Origin: Tessaracoccus defluvii
GTDB taxonomy: Bacteria; Actinomycetota; Actinomycetes; Propionibacteriales; Propionibacteriaceae
DNA length: 64,000 nt
Assembly (NCBI RefSeq): GCF_014489575.1
Contig: NZ_CP060789.1
Coordinates: forward strand, 3,658,001 to 3,722,000
Direction: 5' to 3'
Position 1 is the first letter of the stretch; each line of letters begins with the position of its first letter. Below are positions 9,142-18,600 of this stretch, piece by piece. The notes below the pieces were generated by a model. The model was not told the origin of the DNA and did not search any database. It saw nothing but the letters and a program-made list of their open reading frames with translations. The translations under genes were made by a program, and so were the position numbers.

Positions 9142-9375
9142 ATGGAGAAGAAGAAGGTCATCGGCGCTGTCGCCACCGGTGTGATCGCCGTCCTGTGGGG
9201 CGCGTCCCCGGTGGACATCATCCCCGACGTCCTGGGGCCGATCGGTTTCGCCGACGACGCGGCGGTCCTGATCGCCGCGGCGGCCATCATCTGGAAGCTG
9301 CTCTCGGGGGCGAAGAAGCCTGCCGTCGCTGAGGTGCCGGCTGATCAGGAGAAGCCGACGCCGCCCGCCGTCTGA
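9142..9375 (+). CDS. Small DUF1232/YkvA-like membrane protein
   Basis: A 77-residue protein. A hydrophobic segment (VIGAVATGVIAVLWGASPVD) leads into IIPDVLGPIGFADDAAVLI, matching the DUF1232 pattern (SPIDLIPD...GxxDD), followed by a second membrane segment and a charged tail (KKPAVAEVPADQEKP). The function of DUF1232 proteins is unknown; they sit in the membrane. The gene has its own leaderless promoter and ends just before the integrase region, so it is probably the last chromosomal gene before the accessory region. Confidence 0.75.
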   Translation: MEKKKVIGAVATGVIAVLWGASPVDIIPDVLGPIGFADDAAVLIAAAAIIWKLLSGAKKPAVAEVPADQEKPTPPAV

Positions 9376-9379
9376 GGCT

Positions 9380-9414
9380 CTTCCGGGTAGGCCTTGGTGC
9401 GAGCAACCCGGAAG
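9380..9414. repeat. Inverted repeat at the left edge of the accessory region
   Basis: CTTCCGGGT (9380-9388) and ACCCGGAAG (9406-9414) are perfect 9-base arms around a 17-base loop, directly after the DUF1232 stop. It may be a terminator for that gene, or a core/arm-type binding site for the adjacent integrase. No second copy was noticed elsewhere in the window. Confidence 0.4.
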
Positions 9415-9418
9415 CAAA

Positions 9419-9448
9419 AGATTCCCGCCCTGGCCGGGACGGGAATCT
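9419..9448. terminator. Strong hairpin ahead of the integrase
   Basis: AGATTCCCG (9419-9427) and CGGGAATCT (9440-9448) form a perfect 9-bp stem, with an A-rich 5' side (GCAAAAG). It looks like a terminator for leftward or rightward transcripts. Because it lies inside the longest possible integrase frame, it argues that the integrase begins downstream of it, at GTG 9451. Confidence 0.5.
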
Positions 9449-9450
9449 GT

Positions 9451-10812
9451 GTGGCGGAGGGTCGCCGAGCGTGGGGCAAGGTTCGCCAGCTTCCCTCCGG
9501 GCGTTACCAGGCGTCCTACATCCTCGGCAGCGTTCGCGGCGGCGATCAAGGCACACGCTACACAGCGCTCCAGACGTTTGACGCGAAGGGCGATGCCTGG
9601 GGGTGGCTCGACCGCGAACACCGGCTGATCGATCGCGGCGACTGGACTCCACCGATCGAGCGATTCCGCGAGGCCGAGGAGGAGCGCCAGCGCAAGGAGG
9701 TCGCCCGGCGAGCAGCAGCGGCGGTGCCCACAATCGCCGCCTACGGCTCGCAGTACCTCGAGCGCGGTGAGCTCGCTGCCACGTCGCGGGACCGCTATCG
9801 CCAACTCTTCAAGTTCTACATCCTTGCCGAGCCCACGACGATCACGCGGCGAGGGATGGTGAAAGGCAAGCCTGTTGCGAAGCACGGCATTGGCGGTGTG
9901 CGCGTCACCGAGTTGACCCGTGCCGACGTGCGCCTGTGGTGGCAGGGTCTCCCGGTCAGCACGCGCGAGTCCTCGTGCCGGCAGGCGTACGACTTGCTGC
10001 GAGCGATCATGAACGCCGCCGTCGAGGCTGAGCTCATCGAGGTGAACCCCGTCCAGGTCAAGGCGGCCACCCAAGCCCAGGCCTCGCGGGAACGAGATCT
10101 GGACCCCCTCCCCATCGACGTGTTGTACGCCGTTGCGGAGCAGATGCCCGAACGTTGGCGGCTGGGCGTACTCCTCGGGGGCGTGCTCGGTCTGCGGTCT
10201 GGCGAGGTCCGGGCGCTGCAGCGTCGCGACTTCAGTCTCAACGGTGAGGTCCCGACGGTGAAGGTCCATCAGCCGGTGAAGGAGGCGGAGGGCAAGGTCG
10301 AGATCGGACCGCTCAAGACCGCCCGGAAGGGCATAGCCTTCCGCACCCTTCCGATCCCGGCCGCTCTCGTGGGTGATGTGAGGTCGCATCTTCGCGAGCA
10401 CACACAGCTGGGTCGGACGGGGTTGCTCTTCTGGCGCAACAGGGACGGCGGGCCAGTGAAGTCCGCGGACTGGCTAAGGGCGTTCAAGAATGCATGCAAG
10501 ACCGTCGCCAATAACCTCGAGGAGGACGCCGTTCGTCGCCTTGAGCAGTCAGGAGAACAGGAGAGCGAGGAGTCGCAGCGCATCCGGGAACTGCTGACCG
10601 GCCAAGGGGGCTACGTCTTCCACGGAACCCGCGTGACGGGGCTCACCTGGGCCTACCGGCTGTCCGGGGGCAATCTCCGGGCCGTCCAAGCGATCGCCGG
10701 CCACACCTCGCCGAAGATGGCGCTGCGCTACCAGCGCGCGGAGATGGACTACCTCGCCGCAGTGGCGGGCAACGTCTCCTCGATGATCGAGGCCAGCACG
10801 CGTAAGCCTTGA
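9451..10812 (+). CDS. Tyrosine site-specific integrase
   Basis: About 453 residues of a phage/ICE-type tyrosine recombinase. From GTG 9451 it starts MAEGRRAWGKVRQLPSGRYQ, the usual Arg-rich arm-binding AP2-like N-terminus. A SAM-like core-binding domain follows (TIAAYGSQYLERGELAATSR). The catalytic domain shows GLRSGEVRALQRRD (first catalytic Arg), FHGTRVTGLTWAY (the H-x-x-R box position has Thr/Leu drift) and GHTSPKMALRYQ with the nucleophilic Tyr. The frame is open upstream to TTG 9394, but that would translate through a hairpin. It marks the left edge of the accessory region; the att site was not identified. Confidence 0.85.
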   Translation: MAEGRRAWGKVRQLPSGRYQASYILGSVRGGDQGTRYTALQTFDAKGDAWGWLDREHRLIDRGDWTPPIERFREAEEERQRKEVARRAAAAVPTIAAYGSQYLERGELAATSRDRYRQLFKFYILAEPTTITRRGMVKGKPVAKHGIGGVRVTELTRADVRLWWQGLPVSTRESSCRQAYDLLRAIMNAAVEAELIEVNPVQVKAATQAQASRERDLDPLPIDVLYAVAEQMPERWRLGVLLGGVLGLRSGEVRALQRRDFSLNGEVPTVKVHQPVKEAEGKVEIGPLKTARKGIAFRTLPIPAALVGDVRSHLREHTQLGRTGLLFWRNRDGGPVKSADWLRAFKNACKTVANNLEEDAVRRLEQSGEQESEESQRIRELLTGQGGYVFHGTRVTGLTWAYRLSGGNLRAVQAIAGHTSPKMALRYQRAEMDYLAAVAGNVSSMIEASTRKP

Positions 10813-10954
10813 TCCGACCCACGCTCGCTCGTGAAGGCGGCTTCCAAGTCTGCTGGGTTGATCAAAAGGGCGTTCTCTCGACGGGTGACGATGGCGTGAC
10901 TGCCCAGGCCCGCAGAGCCCGTCGATCGGTGGAGGCGCCGAAGCCGGCGCACGA

Positions 10955-11473
10955 TCAGTGCAGGACCTCCACGGCCATCGGGGCCGCGCCCAGGATCCGC
11001 TGTACCGCGCCAGGCGCACTCACTCTGCACACCGGAGTCGACCTGCTCACCCGCGACGACAAGCCCGCGTCGACGCCTTGTTCGCCGTCGACGACCACGT
11101 GCAACTCGAAGCGACCTACGGGGTCTACCAGCAGTTGGTGGCCGCCTACCGCGAACCCGACCGCGCCACAGGCCGCGGCCAGATGGAGGCCTTCATCGCC
11201 AGCGTCAGCAGCGGGGTCCCCAGCGTCCTTGCGTGAGGTCATCACCCTTGGTCGCACGTTGAAGAAGCGGTCCGCTGACGTGCTGGCCTACTTCGACCGG
11301 CCCGGCACCTCGAATGGCCCTACCGAAGGCCCTGAATGGCCTCGAAAACCTCCGCGGTTCCGCGCTCGGCTTCCGGCACTTCGCCCACTACATCGCCCGC
11401 AGCCGCCTCAAGACCGGCGGATTCAGACCCCGCCTATGTGACCCCGCCTACACCCCGGATTGTGAAGAGCCCG
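10955..11473 (+). mobile_element. Remnant of an ISL3-family insertion sequence
   Basis: Three frames in succession give the C-terminal third of an ISL3 transposase: DLHGHRGRAQDPLYRARR, then ARVDALFAVDDHVQLEATYG with MEAFIASVSSGVPSVL (frame near 10958), then EVITLGRTLKKRSADVLAYF with DRPGTSNGPTE, then LRGSALGFRHFAHYIARS and TGGFRPRL (frame near 11314). Frameshifts separate them and the N-terminal two-thirds, with most of the catalytic site, is missing. The right end near 11454-11473 reads, on the minus strand, GGCTCTTCACAATCCGGGGT, like ISL3 terminal repeats. The element is inactive, sits just inside the integrase, and is evidence of decay of the left flank. Confidence 0.75.
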
Positions 11474-11705
11474 GAATGTTATCACGGCTCGGATACTCTT
11501 CAAGACTTCTCTCAAGCCGCGCGATTGACGGCTACACCCCAAGACACACGTAGTGGGTGCCCAAGGTTGCGAGAACCGTGAGCACCCACTTCGAATGGGC
11601 TACGGGAAGCTAATCCCGCAACCGATCGCAGCCGACCAAGGGTGAGGCTCGAAGCGATCCAGTTCAAATTGTGAAACTTGGTCCCAGACGAGGTACTTGC
11701 CGGCC
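11474..11705. other. Intergenic stretch with a compound hairpin
   Basis: I see no coding sequence here. AGTGGGTGC (11552-11560) pairs with GCACCCACT (11582-11590), and a nested GGTT/AACC hairpin sits between them. It could be a terminator, an old IS end or an integration-related fold. The rest shows nothing recognisable. Confidence 0.4.
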
Positions 11706-12290
11706 ATGCGGTTCGTGCAGCAAGCAGTGCGCTCTGGGGATCTGGCCGCGCTGAGGACGGTGGGGCGCCTCGCGCTGGTCGACGACGTGGCAGTGATGGC
11801 ATGGGTGCGCGCCTTGGCGCGGGGCCGGCGTTGGAGCTCCGACGTGCGCGAGGCCGCCATGGACCTTCTCTCGAACGGTCGCACGGAGAGGCTGTCGAGT
11901 TCCGAGAGGTCCAGGCTCCGCTCGCGACTCAGGGAAATGTCGGTTGTGGAGATCGCGCACGCAGCCGACGGACTCGGCGGAGGGTGGGCGCGCTACCGGG
12001 TGGCGCACGTTCCCGACCTCCCCAGGGTCGGTCCTTCGGCTGCGGACATGACGACGCTGGGCGTCGTCCCGGGAGAGGGTTGGATGACGTTCGTGGAAAC
12101 CGACGACTTGGACCGGCTGGAGCAGGGACACGACGTGATCCTCGATGCTGACGGGAACCTGGGCGTCGTGGAACGCCCAGTCACCACCCCGCGCCCCGCC
12201 AGGTTGCTTCTGGACAGTTATCTGTTGGGCGACGTCAGGGTGTCGGCTGCTGCGGCGAACGAGTTGGAGCAGCGGGCTCATGATCTCTGA
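11706..12290 (+). CDS. Hypothetical protein, about 194 residues
   Basis: Starts MRFVQQAVRSGDLAALRTVG from the ATG at 11706 (GAGGT about ten bases upstream) and ends ANELEQRAHDL. The N-terminal 85 residues look helical and charged, with an HTH-sized feel (RREAAMDLL-type spacing), and the C-terminal half (GVVPGEGWMTFVETDDLDRL, HDVILDADGNLGVVE) looks like a small beta domain. I do not recognise a family. Its stop overlaps the next small ORF by about ten bases. Position between the integrase remnant and the large helicase fusion suggests accessory cargo; a control protein for the defence cluster is possible but unproven. Confidence 0.6.
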   Translation: MRFVQQAVRSGDLAALRTVGRLALVDDVAVMAWVRALARGRRWSSDVREAAMDLLSNGRTERLSSSERSRLRSRLREMSVVEIAHAADGLGGGWARYRVAHVPDLPRVGPSAADMTTLGVVPGEGWMTFVETDDLDRLEQGHDVILDADGNLGVVERPVTTPRPARLLLDSYLLGDVRVSAAAANELEQRAHDL

Positions 12291-12498
12291 CGTCTTTAAG
12301 CGCCTGGACGAGATCGCAAGCGCTCTGCCCCGGAGCGGTGGATGCCCGTGGGTGGACTCATGGTTCACGCTCACGCGCTTTCCCGCCACCGCCCGGCGGG
12401 TCACTGGCAGGATTGCGTCCTCATTGGGGTCGACACGCCGCCGGACGAGAGTGATGGAGCCGTTCTCGTTCCCCAGGGCGGTGATCTGCGACGGGTAG
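12281..12498 (+). CDS. Hypothetical small protein, 72 residues
   Basis: ATG 12281 overlaps the end of the preceding gene, giving MISDVFKRLDEIASALPRSG and then a basic C-terminal half rich in Arg, Thr and Ser. The overlap suggests translational coupling. The first 30 residues look like a real helix; the rest has weak coding character, so the frame could be a fragment or spurious. No family recognised. Confidence 0.35.
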
Positions 12499-12663
12499 AC
12501 GCAGCTGCCGGAGTTGAATGACCATCTTGACAGTCACCACGGACAGTGTCTTCGGGGCCAGAAGAGGCATCAACGGGCGGCGCCAACGCCGTGCGCCTGA
12601 CCGTCGCCGACATCCGATGGGGCATTGCGGCAGGAGCGCGCCCCGCGTGGCCAGGCCGACCGA

Positions 12664-12669
12664 TAGGCT
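12664..12669 (+). promoter_or_regulatory. -10 element upstream of the helicase-methyltransferase gene
   Basis: TAGGCT lies ten bases before ATG 12680, so the transcript should be nearly leaderless. This supports 12680 as the start rather than the in-frame but poorly coding extension to 12518. Confidence 0.45.
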
Positions 12670-12679
12670 CCATCTCACG

Positions 12680-15600
12680 ATGAGTAGCACGAACACCTTC
12701 GCGCCCGGCAACGTCGTCGTGGTGCGCGACGAGGACTGGCTGATCACCTCGGTGGACGAGTCGTCCGACGGACCCGTCCTCAACGCCCAGGGCCTCTCGG
12801 ACCTGGTCCGCGGCCAGGACGCCGTCTTCTACCCCTCGCTGGACCGGATCAAGCTCGACGACCCCCGCGACACTGAAGTCCGCGCCGACGACTCACCCAA
12901 GTACCGCCGCTCCCGCCTCTGGGTCGAGTCCACCCTCCGCAAGACCGCCGTCCCGCTGAGCGACGACTCGCTCACCGTCTCGCCCCGCATGCTCGCCCGC
13001 CAACTCGGCTACCAGCACAAGGCCGTCGCCAAGGCACTCGACCCCGCGACACTGCGGCCCCGAATCCTGCTGGCCGACGCCGTCGGCCTCGGCAAGACGC
13101 TCGAGATCGGCATGATCCTCTCCGAACTCATCCGCCGCGGCCGCGGCGAGCGGATCCTCGTGGTCACCCCGCGACACGTGCTGGAGCAGATGCAGCACGA
13201 GATGTGGAGCCGCTTCGCCATCCCGTTCGTGCGCCTCGACTCTCAGGGCGTGGCCCGCGTCAAGCAGAAGCTGCCCGCCAACCGCAACCCGTTCTCCTAC
13301 TTCCGCCGCGTCATCATCTCCATCGACACGCTGAAGCAGGAGCGCTTCGTCCACGACCTGCGCCGCCACCACTGGGACGCCGTCGTCATCGACGAGTCGC
13401 ACAACGTCACCAACACCGCCACCCTCAACAACCGCCTGGCCAGCATCCTCGCGCCGCAGGCCGACGCCCTCATCCTCGCCTCCGCCACCCCGCACAACGG
13501 GTCGCGGGAGTCCTTCGCCGAGCTGGTCCGCCTCCTCGACCCCACCGCCGTCAAGGCCGACGGCGACCTCGACGCCCGCCGCGTCGAGCAGCTCACCATC
13601 CGACGCCACCGCCACAGCGCCGAGGTGGCCGAGGAGGTGGGCGCAGACTGGGCCGAGCGCCTTGAGCCCGACAACCGCCTCATCGACGCCTCTCCGCAGG
13701 AGGACGCCGTCGTCGACGAGCTGGTCGACACCTGGCTCCGCCCCACGGCGCCCTCGCCCTACTCCGGCGCCAACGGCTCCTTGTTCCCCTGGACGCTGGC
13801 GAAGGCCTTCCTGTCCTCGCCCGCCGCACTCCGCGACACCCTGCGCAACCGCATCGAGCGCCTCAACCACACGCCCGCCGCGCACCGCGAGGCCGAGGCC
13901 CTGCGCCGCCTGGCGGTCCTCAACGACGCCACCATGGCCACCTCGTCGAAGTACCAGGCCCTCGTCTCTCACCTCCGCGACGAAGTCGGAGTAGGTAAGA
14001 ACTCGCCCATGCGCGCCGTCGTCTTCTCCGAGCGCGTCGCCACCCTCCACTGGCTCCAGGCCAAGCTCCAGAAGGACCTCGGCCTCAAACCCGACCAGGT
14101 GGAGGTCCTCCACGGCGGCCTGGCCGACGACCAGCAGCAGGCCATCGTCGAGAGCTTCAAGCAGACCAGCTCACCCATCCGCGTGCTCGTCACCGGCGAC
14201 GTCGCCTCCGAGGGTGTCAACCTCCACAAGCAGTGCCACCACCTCATCCACTACGACATCCCGTGGAGCCTCATCCGCATCGAGCAGCGCAACGGCCGCA
14301 TCGACCGCTACGGCCAGAAGCAGCCCCCGCAGATCACCACCCTCCTGCTCAACACCGCCAACGAGCGCTTCTCCGGCGACATCCGCGTCCTCACTGCCCT
14401 CGTCGCCCGCGAGCACGAGGCCCACCGCGCCCTCGGCGACGCCGCCAGCCTCATGGGCCGCTACAGCGTCACCGCCGAGGAGGAAGCCATCCGCCAGGTG
14501 CTCGCCGGCTCCAAGAGCTTCGACGACGTGGTCGCCAACCCCGAGGACATCGCCACCAGCCTCGACGACTGGCTGGCCCAATACCTCGACGACGACGCCG
14601 ACGATCAGCCCGAGCCCGCCGTCGTCGGCGACCACCTCCTCTACGCCAAGCCGGTCGACTTCCTCCGCGACGCCCTCCACGAGTACTACCCCTCACCCGA
14701 GGACAGGCCGCTGCCGCGGGACCTCGGCGGCGTCGCCTGGCGCGAACACCATGCCGAGCACATCGTCGAGTTCGTCCCACCCGCCGACCTGCGTCAACGC
14801 TTCGAGGTGCTCCCACAGAGCTACCTCGCCGACCGCAACGTCCTCGAGCGCCTCCAGCTCGTCACCGAGCCCAACGCCGCGAGCACCATCCTCGACGCCG
14901 CCCTCACCGACACCAGCGCCTCCTCCTGGCCCGAGGCCCACTACCTCGGCCCCCTCCACCCGGTGCTCGACTGGGCCGCCGACCGCGCCCTGTCCCGGCT
15001 GGCCCGCGGCGAGATCTTCGCTGTGCGCGGCGACGTCGACGTGCCCACCGTCCTGCTCAACGGCACCCTCATCAACCGCCGCGGGCAGGTGGTGGCCTCG
15101 TCGTGGCTGTCCGCCCAGTTCCACGGCGCGACGCCCTTCGTCGAGGTGCACGCGACGGCGGGGGAGATGCTCGCCGACGCCGGCGTCATCGGCGAGCGCA
15201 GCAACCCCGGCCCGGTCCAGCTCCCGGACATGGACCTCGTCCGGCCCGCCGTCGAGCGCGCCGAGGACACCCTGCGCTTCCAGTTCCAGGCCGCCGCGGA
15301 CGCCGCCAAGGCGCGGGTCGACGAGTGGGTGGCCCGCGCGGAGGAGTGGCAGTCCGAGGCCGAGGCGCTCATCCAGCGCGACCAGGTGCGCCGCCGCCGC
15401 GCGCTCGTCGAGGCGCAGGAACGGCTCAGCCGCGACATGACCCCCGACCGCCAGCTGGTGCGCCCCCTGCTGGTGGTCCTCCCGCCGACACCCCGGAGGC
15501 CACCCATGGCTGACAGCGACGCCCTCCTCGTCGTCGAGGACTGGATCAGCGAGCACTTCTTCACCACCGACGCCCGCAAGGAGTCCTACCTGGCCCGCGT

Positions 15601-18600
15601 CCTGGACCGGGTCAAGCAGTGGCGGGACGCCGAGCACCCCACCACCAAGTCCAGGTTCACCGCCGACCGCTCCAAGCTGGCCACCGCCATGGCCGCTCTC
15701 TACGCCGACGACGACCCGGACCCGAACGCCGCCGCAGCCCTCCACGCCGACCTCCGCCGCATCCTCGGCTACGAGCCCGGTCCCTACGAGACGACGGTGA
15801 ACGGCCCCGTCCGGCTGCTGCGCTCACCCGGCCTCGAACCCACCCTCGCGATTGTGGAGGCCAAGCCCGCCGCCACGCTGGACGAGCTGTTCGCCCGCCA
15901 CGCTGACACCCTCGCCGAGCCGTACGTCGTCGACGACGAGGACCCGATCACCTCGGCCACCAAGCTCGTCTCCACCCTGTTCCTCGACCACGAGGAGACG
16001 AAGTTCGCGCTCATCATGGCCGGCCGCTGGCTGGTGGTGGCCGAGGCCTCCCGCTGGCCCGAGGGCCGCTACCTGGCCGTCGACCTCCACACCGTCGCCG
16101 AGCGCGGCGACACCAAGCAGGGCGGCGAGATCGACCGAGCGCTGGTGGCCGTCGACGCCGAGTCGCTGGCCCCCGACGCCGACGGCAACATCTGGTGGGA
16201 CGCGACCCTGGAGGCGTCCGTCGCGCACACCGTCGGCGTGTCCGCGGACCTGCGCGAGGGCGTGCGGGAGTCGATTGAGCTCATCGCCAACGAGGTGGTG
16301 GACCGACGGCGCGCCCAGGGCCTCGATCCTCTGCCGCAGAGTCAGGCGCAGCCGTTGGCGCTGCAGTCGCTGCGGTTCCTCTACCGGATCCTGTTCCTCC
16401 TCTACGCCGAGGCGTCGCCGGAGCTGAAGATCCTCCCCGTCGGGGACCCGGACTACGCCCGCGGCTACTCCCTCGACCGGCTCCGGGAGCTGGTGCAGGT
16501 GGAGCTCGCCTCCCCGCGCGCCCGCTCCGGCACCCACCTGTACGAGTCGCTGGCTCTGCTCTTCCGCCTCGTCGACCGCGGCCACCACCTCCCGCTGGTT
16601 GAGGAGCTCGACGGCGGAGCCGGCGAGCGTCTCGAAACCTATGAAACGCACCCCTCCCCGCTGGTTGAGGAGCGAAGGAGCGAAGCGACTGAGCGTCTCG
16701 AAACCTATGAAGCGACCAATGACCGCCTAGTCGAGCGCGGCCTCGAGTTCCAACCCCTCCGCGCAGACCTCTTCTCACCCCAGGCCACCGCCCTCATCGA
16801 CGAAGTCGGCCTCGGCAACCACGCCCTCCAGGAAGTCCTCCGCCGACTCCTGCTCAGCAAGGAGCGCTCCGGCAAGGAACGCGGCTTCATCAGCTACGTC
16901 GAGCTTGGCATCAATCAGCTGGGCGCCGTCTACGAGGGCCTGATGAGCTACACGGGCTCGTTCGCCGACGTCGACCTCTACGAGGTTGCCCGCGATGGCA
17001 ATCCCGAGAAGGGCTCCTGGGTGGTCCCAGTGGACCGCGCCGACCACCTGGCCGACAAGGACTTCGTCCTCGACACCGACCCCGTCACCGGCCAGAAGAG
17101 CCGCCGCCGCTACACCCGCGGCCAGTTCGTCTTCCGGCTCTCCGGCCGCCAGCGGCAGCGCTCCGCCTCCTACTACACCCCCGAGGTGTTGACGAAGTTC
17201 ACCGTCTCCGAGGCGCTCGCCGAGCTGTTGGACCAGGACGGCCACACCACCACCGCCGAGGAAATCCTGGGCCTTAGCGTCTGCGAGCCCGCCCTTGGCT
17301 CCGGCGCGTTCGCCATCGAGGCCGTCCGGCAGCTGGCCGAGCAGTACCTGAAGCGCCGGCAGGAGGAGCTGGGGGAGCGGATCGACCCCGACGTCTACCC
17401 GGCCGAGCTGCAGAAGGTGAAGGCCTACCTGGCCCTGCATAACGTCTACGGCGTGGACCTCAACGCCACCGCCGTGGAGTTCGCGGAGATCACGCTGTGG
17501 CTGGACACCATGGCCGAAGGCCTTCAGGCCCCATGGTTCGGACTCCGGCTGCGACGCGGCAACTCGCTGGTGGGGGCGTCGCGGTCCTTCTACACGCGGG
17601 ATCAGGTCAACGACAAGCGCTGGCTCACCACCCCGCCCACCGCGGAGCCGCTCACCGACATCGACGCCCGTATTGAGCAGGACCGCCCCGAGCTCAGCGG
17701 CTCGGGCGGCCGCATCCACCACTGGCTGCTGCCCGCCGCAGGCTGGGGCGCGACGTCAGAATCCAAGGAGGCGAAGGAACTCGTCCCCGACCGCGTGGCC
17801 AAGGTCAAGGCGTGGCGGAAGGCCATCAAGGGCAAGCCGACGAAGAAGCAACTCGACCAGCTGGTGGCGATCTCCCACCAGGCCGAGGAGTTGTGGGCGA
17901 TGGCCTATCGCCGTTTGAAGGTCGCCGAGCAGGAGTCCGCCCGCAATATTCCTCTCTGGGGCTCGCCCTACTCGCTGGCTGAGGTGCGGCGAAGCGGCCT
18001 CGAAGCCTCAAAGACCCGCACCCCCCACGTCACTCGTGAACAGATCGAAGCCTCCCTAGCCGACGACGATGGCGCCTACCGCCGACTCCGCCGCATGATG
18101 GACGCCTGGACCGCGCTGTGGTTCTGGCCGCTGACCGGCGACGAAGTGGCCCCGCCGACCCTCGACCAGTGGATCGACGCAGCACAGGGCATCCTTGGCA
18201 CTCAGAAGCTCTCGGCCCGAGGAGCGAAGCAAGGGATGGGTACGCTCTCCCCTGCGGACCAATGGGAGGCGATGGCAGACCAAGAGAACTTCGAACTCGC
18301 CGGAGCCGGAGCCAGGCGAATCAGGGACGTGCTCGCCGATCACCAGTGGCTGCGTGTCTGCGACGACGTGGCCAAAGAGCAGGGCTTCTTCCACTGGCAA
18401 CTGGACTTCGCGACAGTGTTCGGCCGCGGAGGCTTCGACCTCCAAGTGGGCAACCCGCCGTGGGTGAGGCCGGACGTCGACCTGGACGCGCTACTCGCCG
18501 AGAGCGATCCCTGGTGGCAATTGGCGCTGAAACCGACTGAGGCTGCCAAGAACTCGCGACGCATGGAGACGCTGCAACTCGTCGACGCCGGCGACATCGT

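Noticed and set aside
11552..11590. Integron attC-like site or tRNA remnant
   Set aside because: Only a simple nested hairpin. No attC R/L boxes, no integron integrase, and no cloverleaf or anticodon arm.
12518..12679. N-terminal extension of the giant helicase fusion
   Set aside because: Arg/His-rich, not helicase-like, and it would be translated through the TAGGCT -10 element next to ATG 12680.
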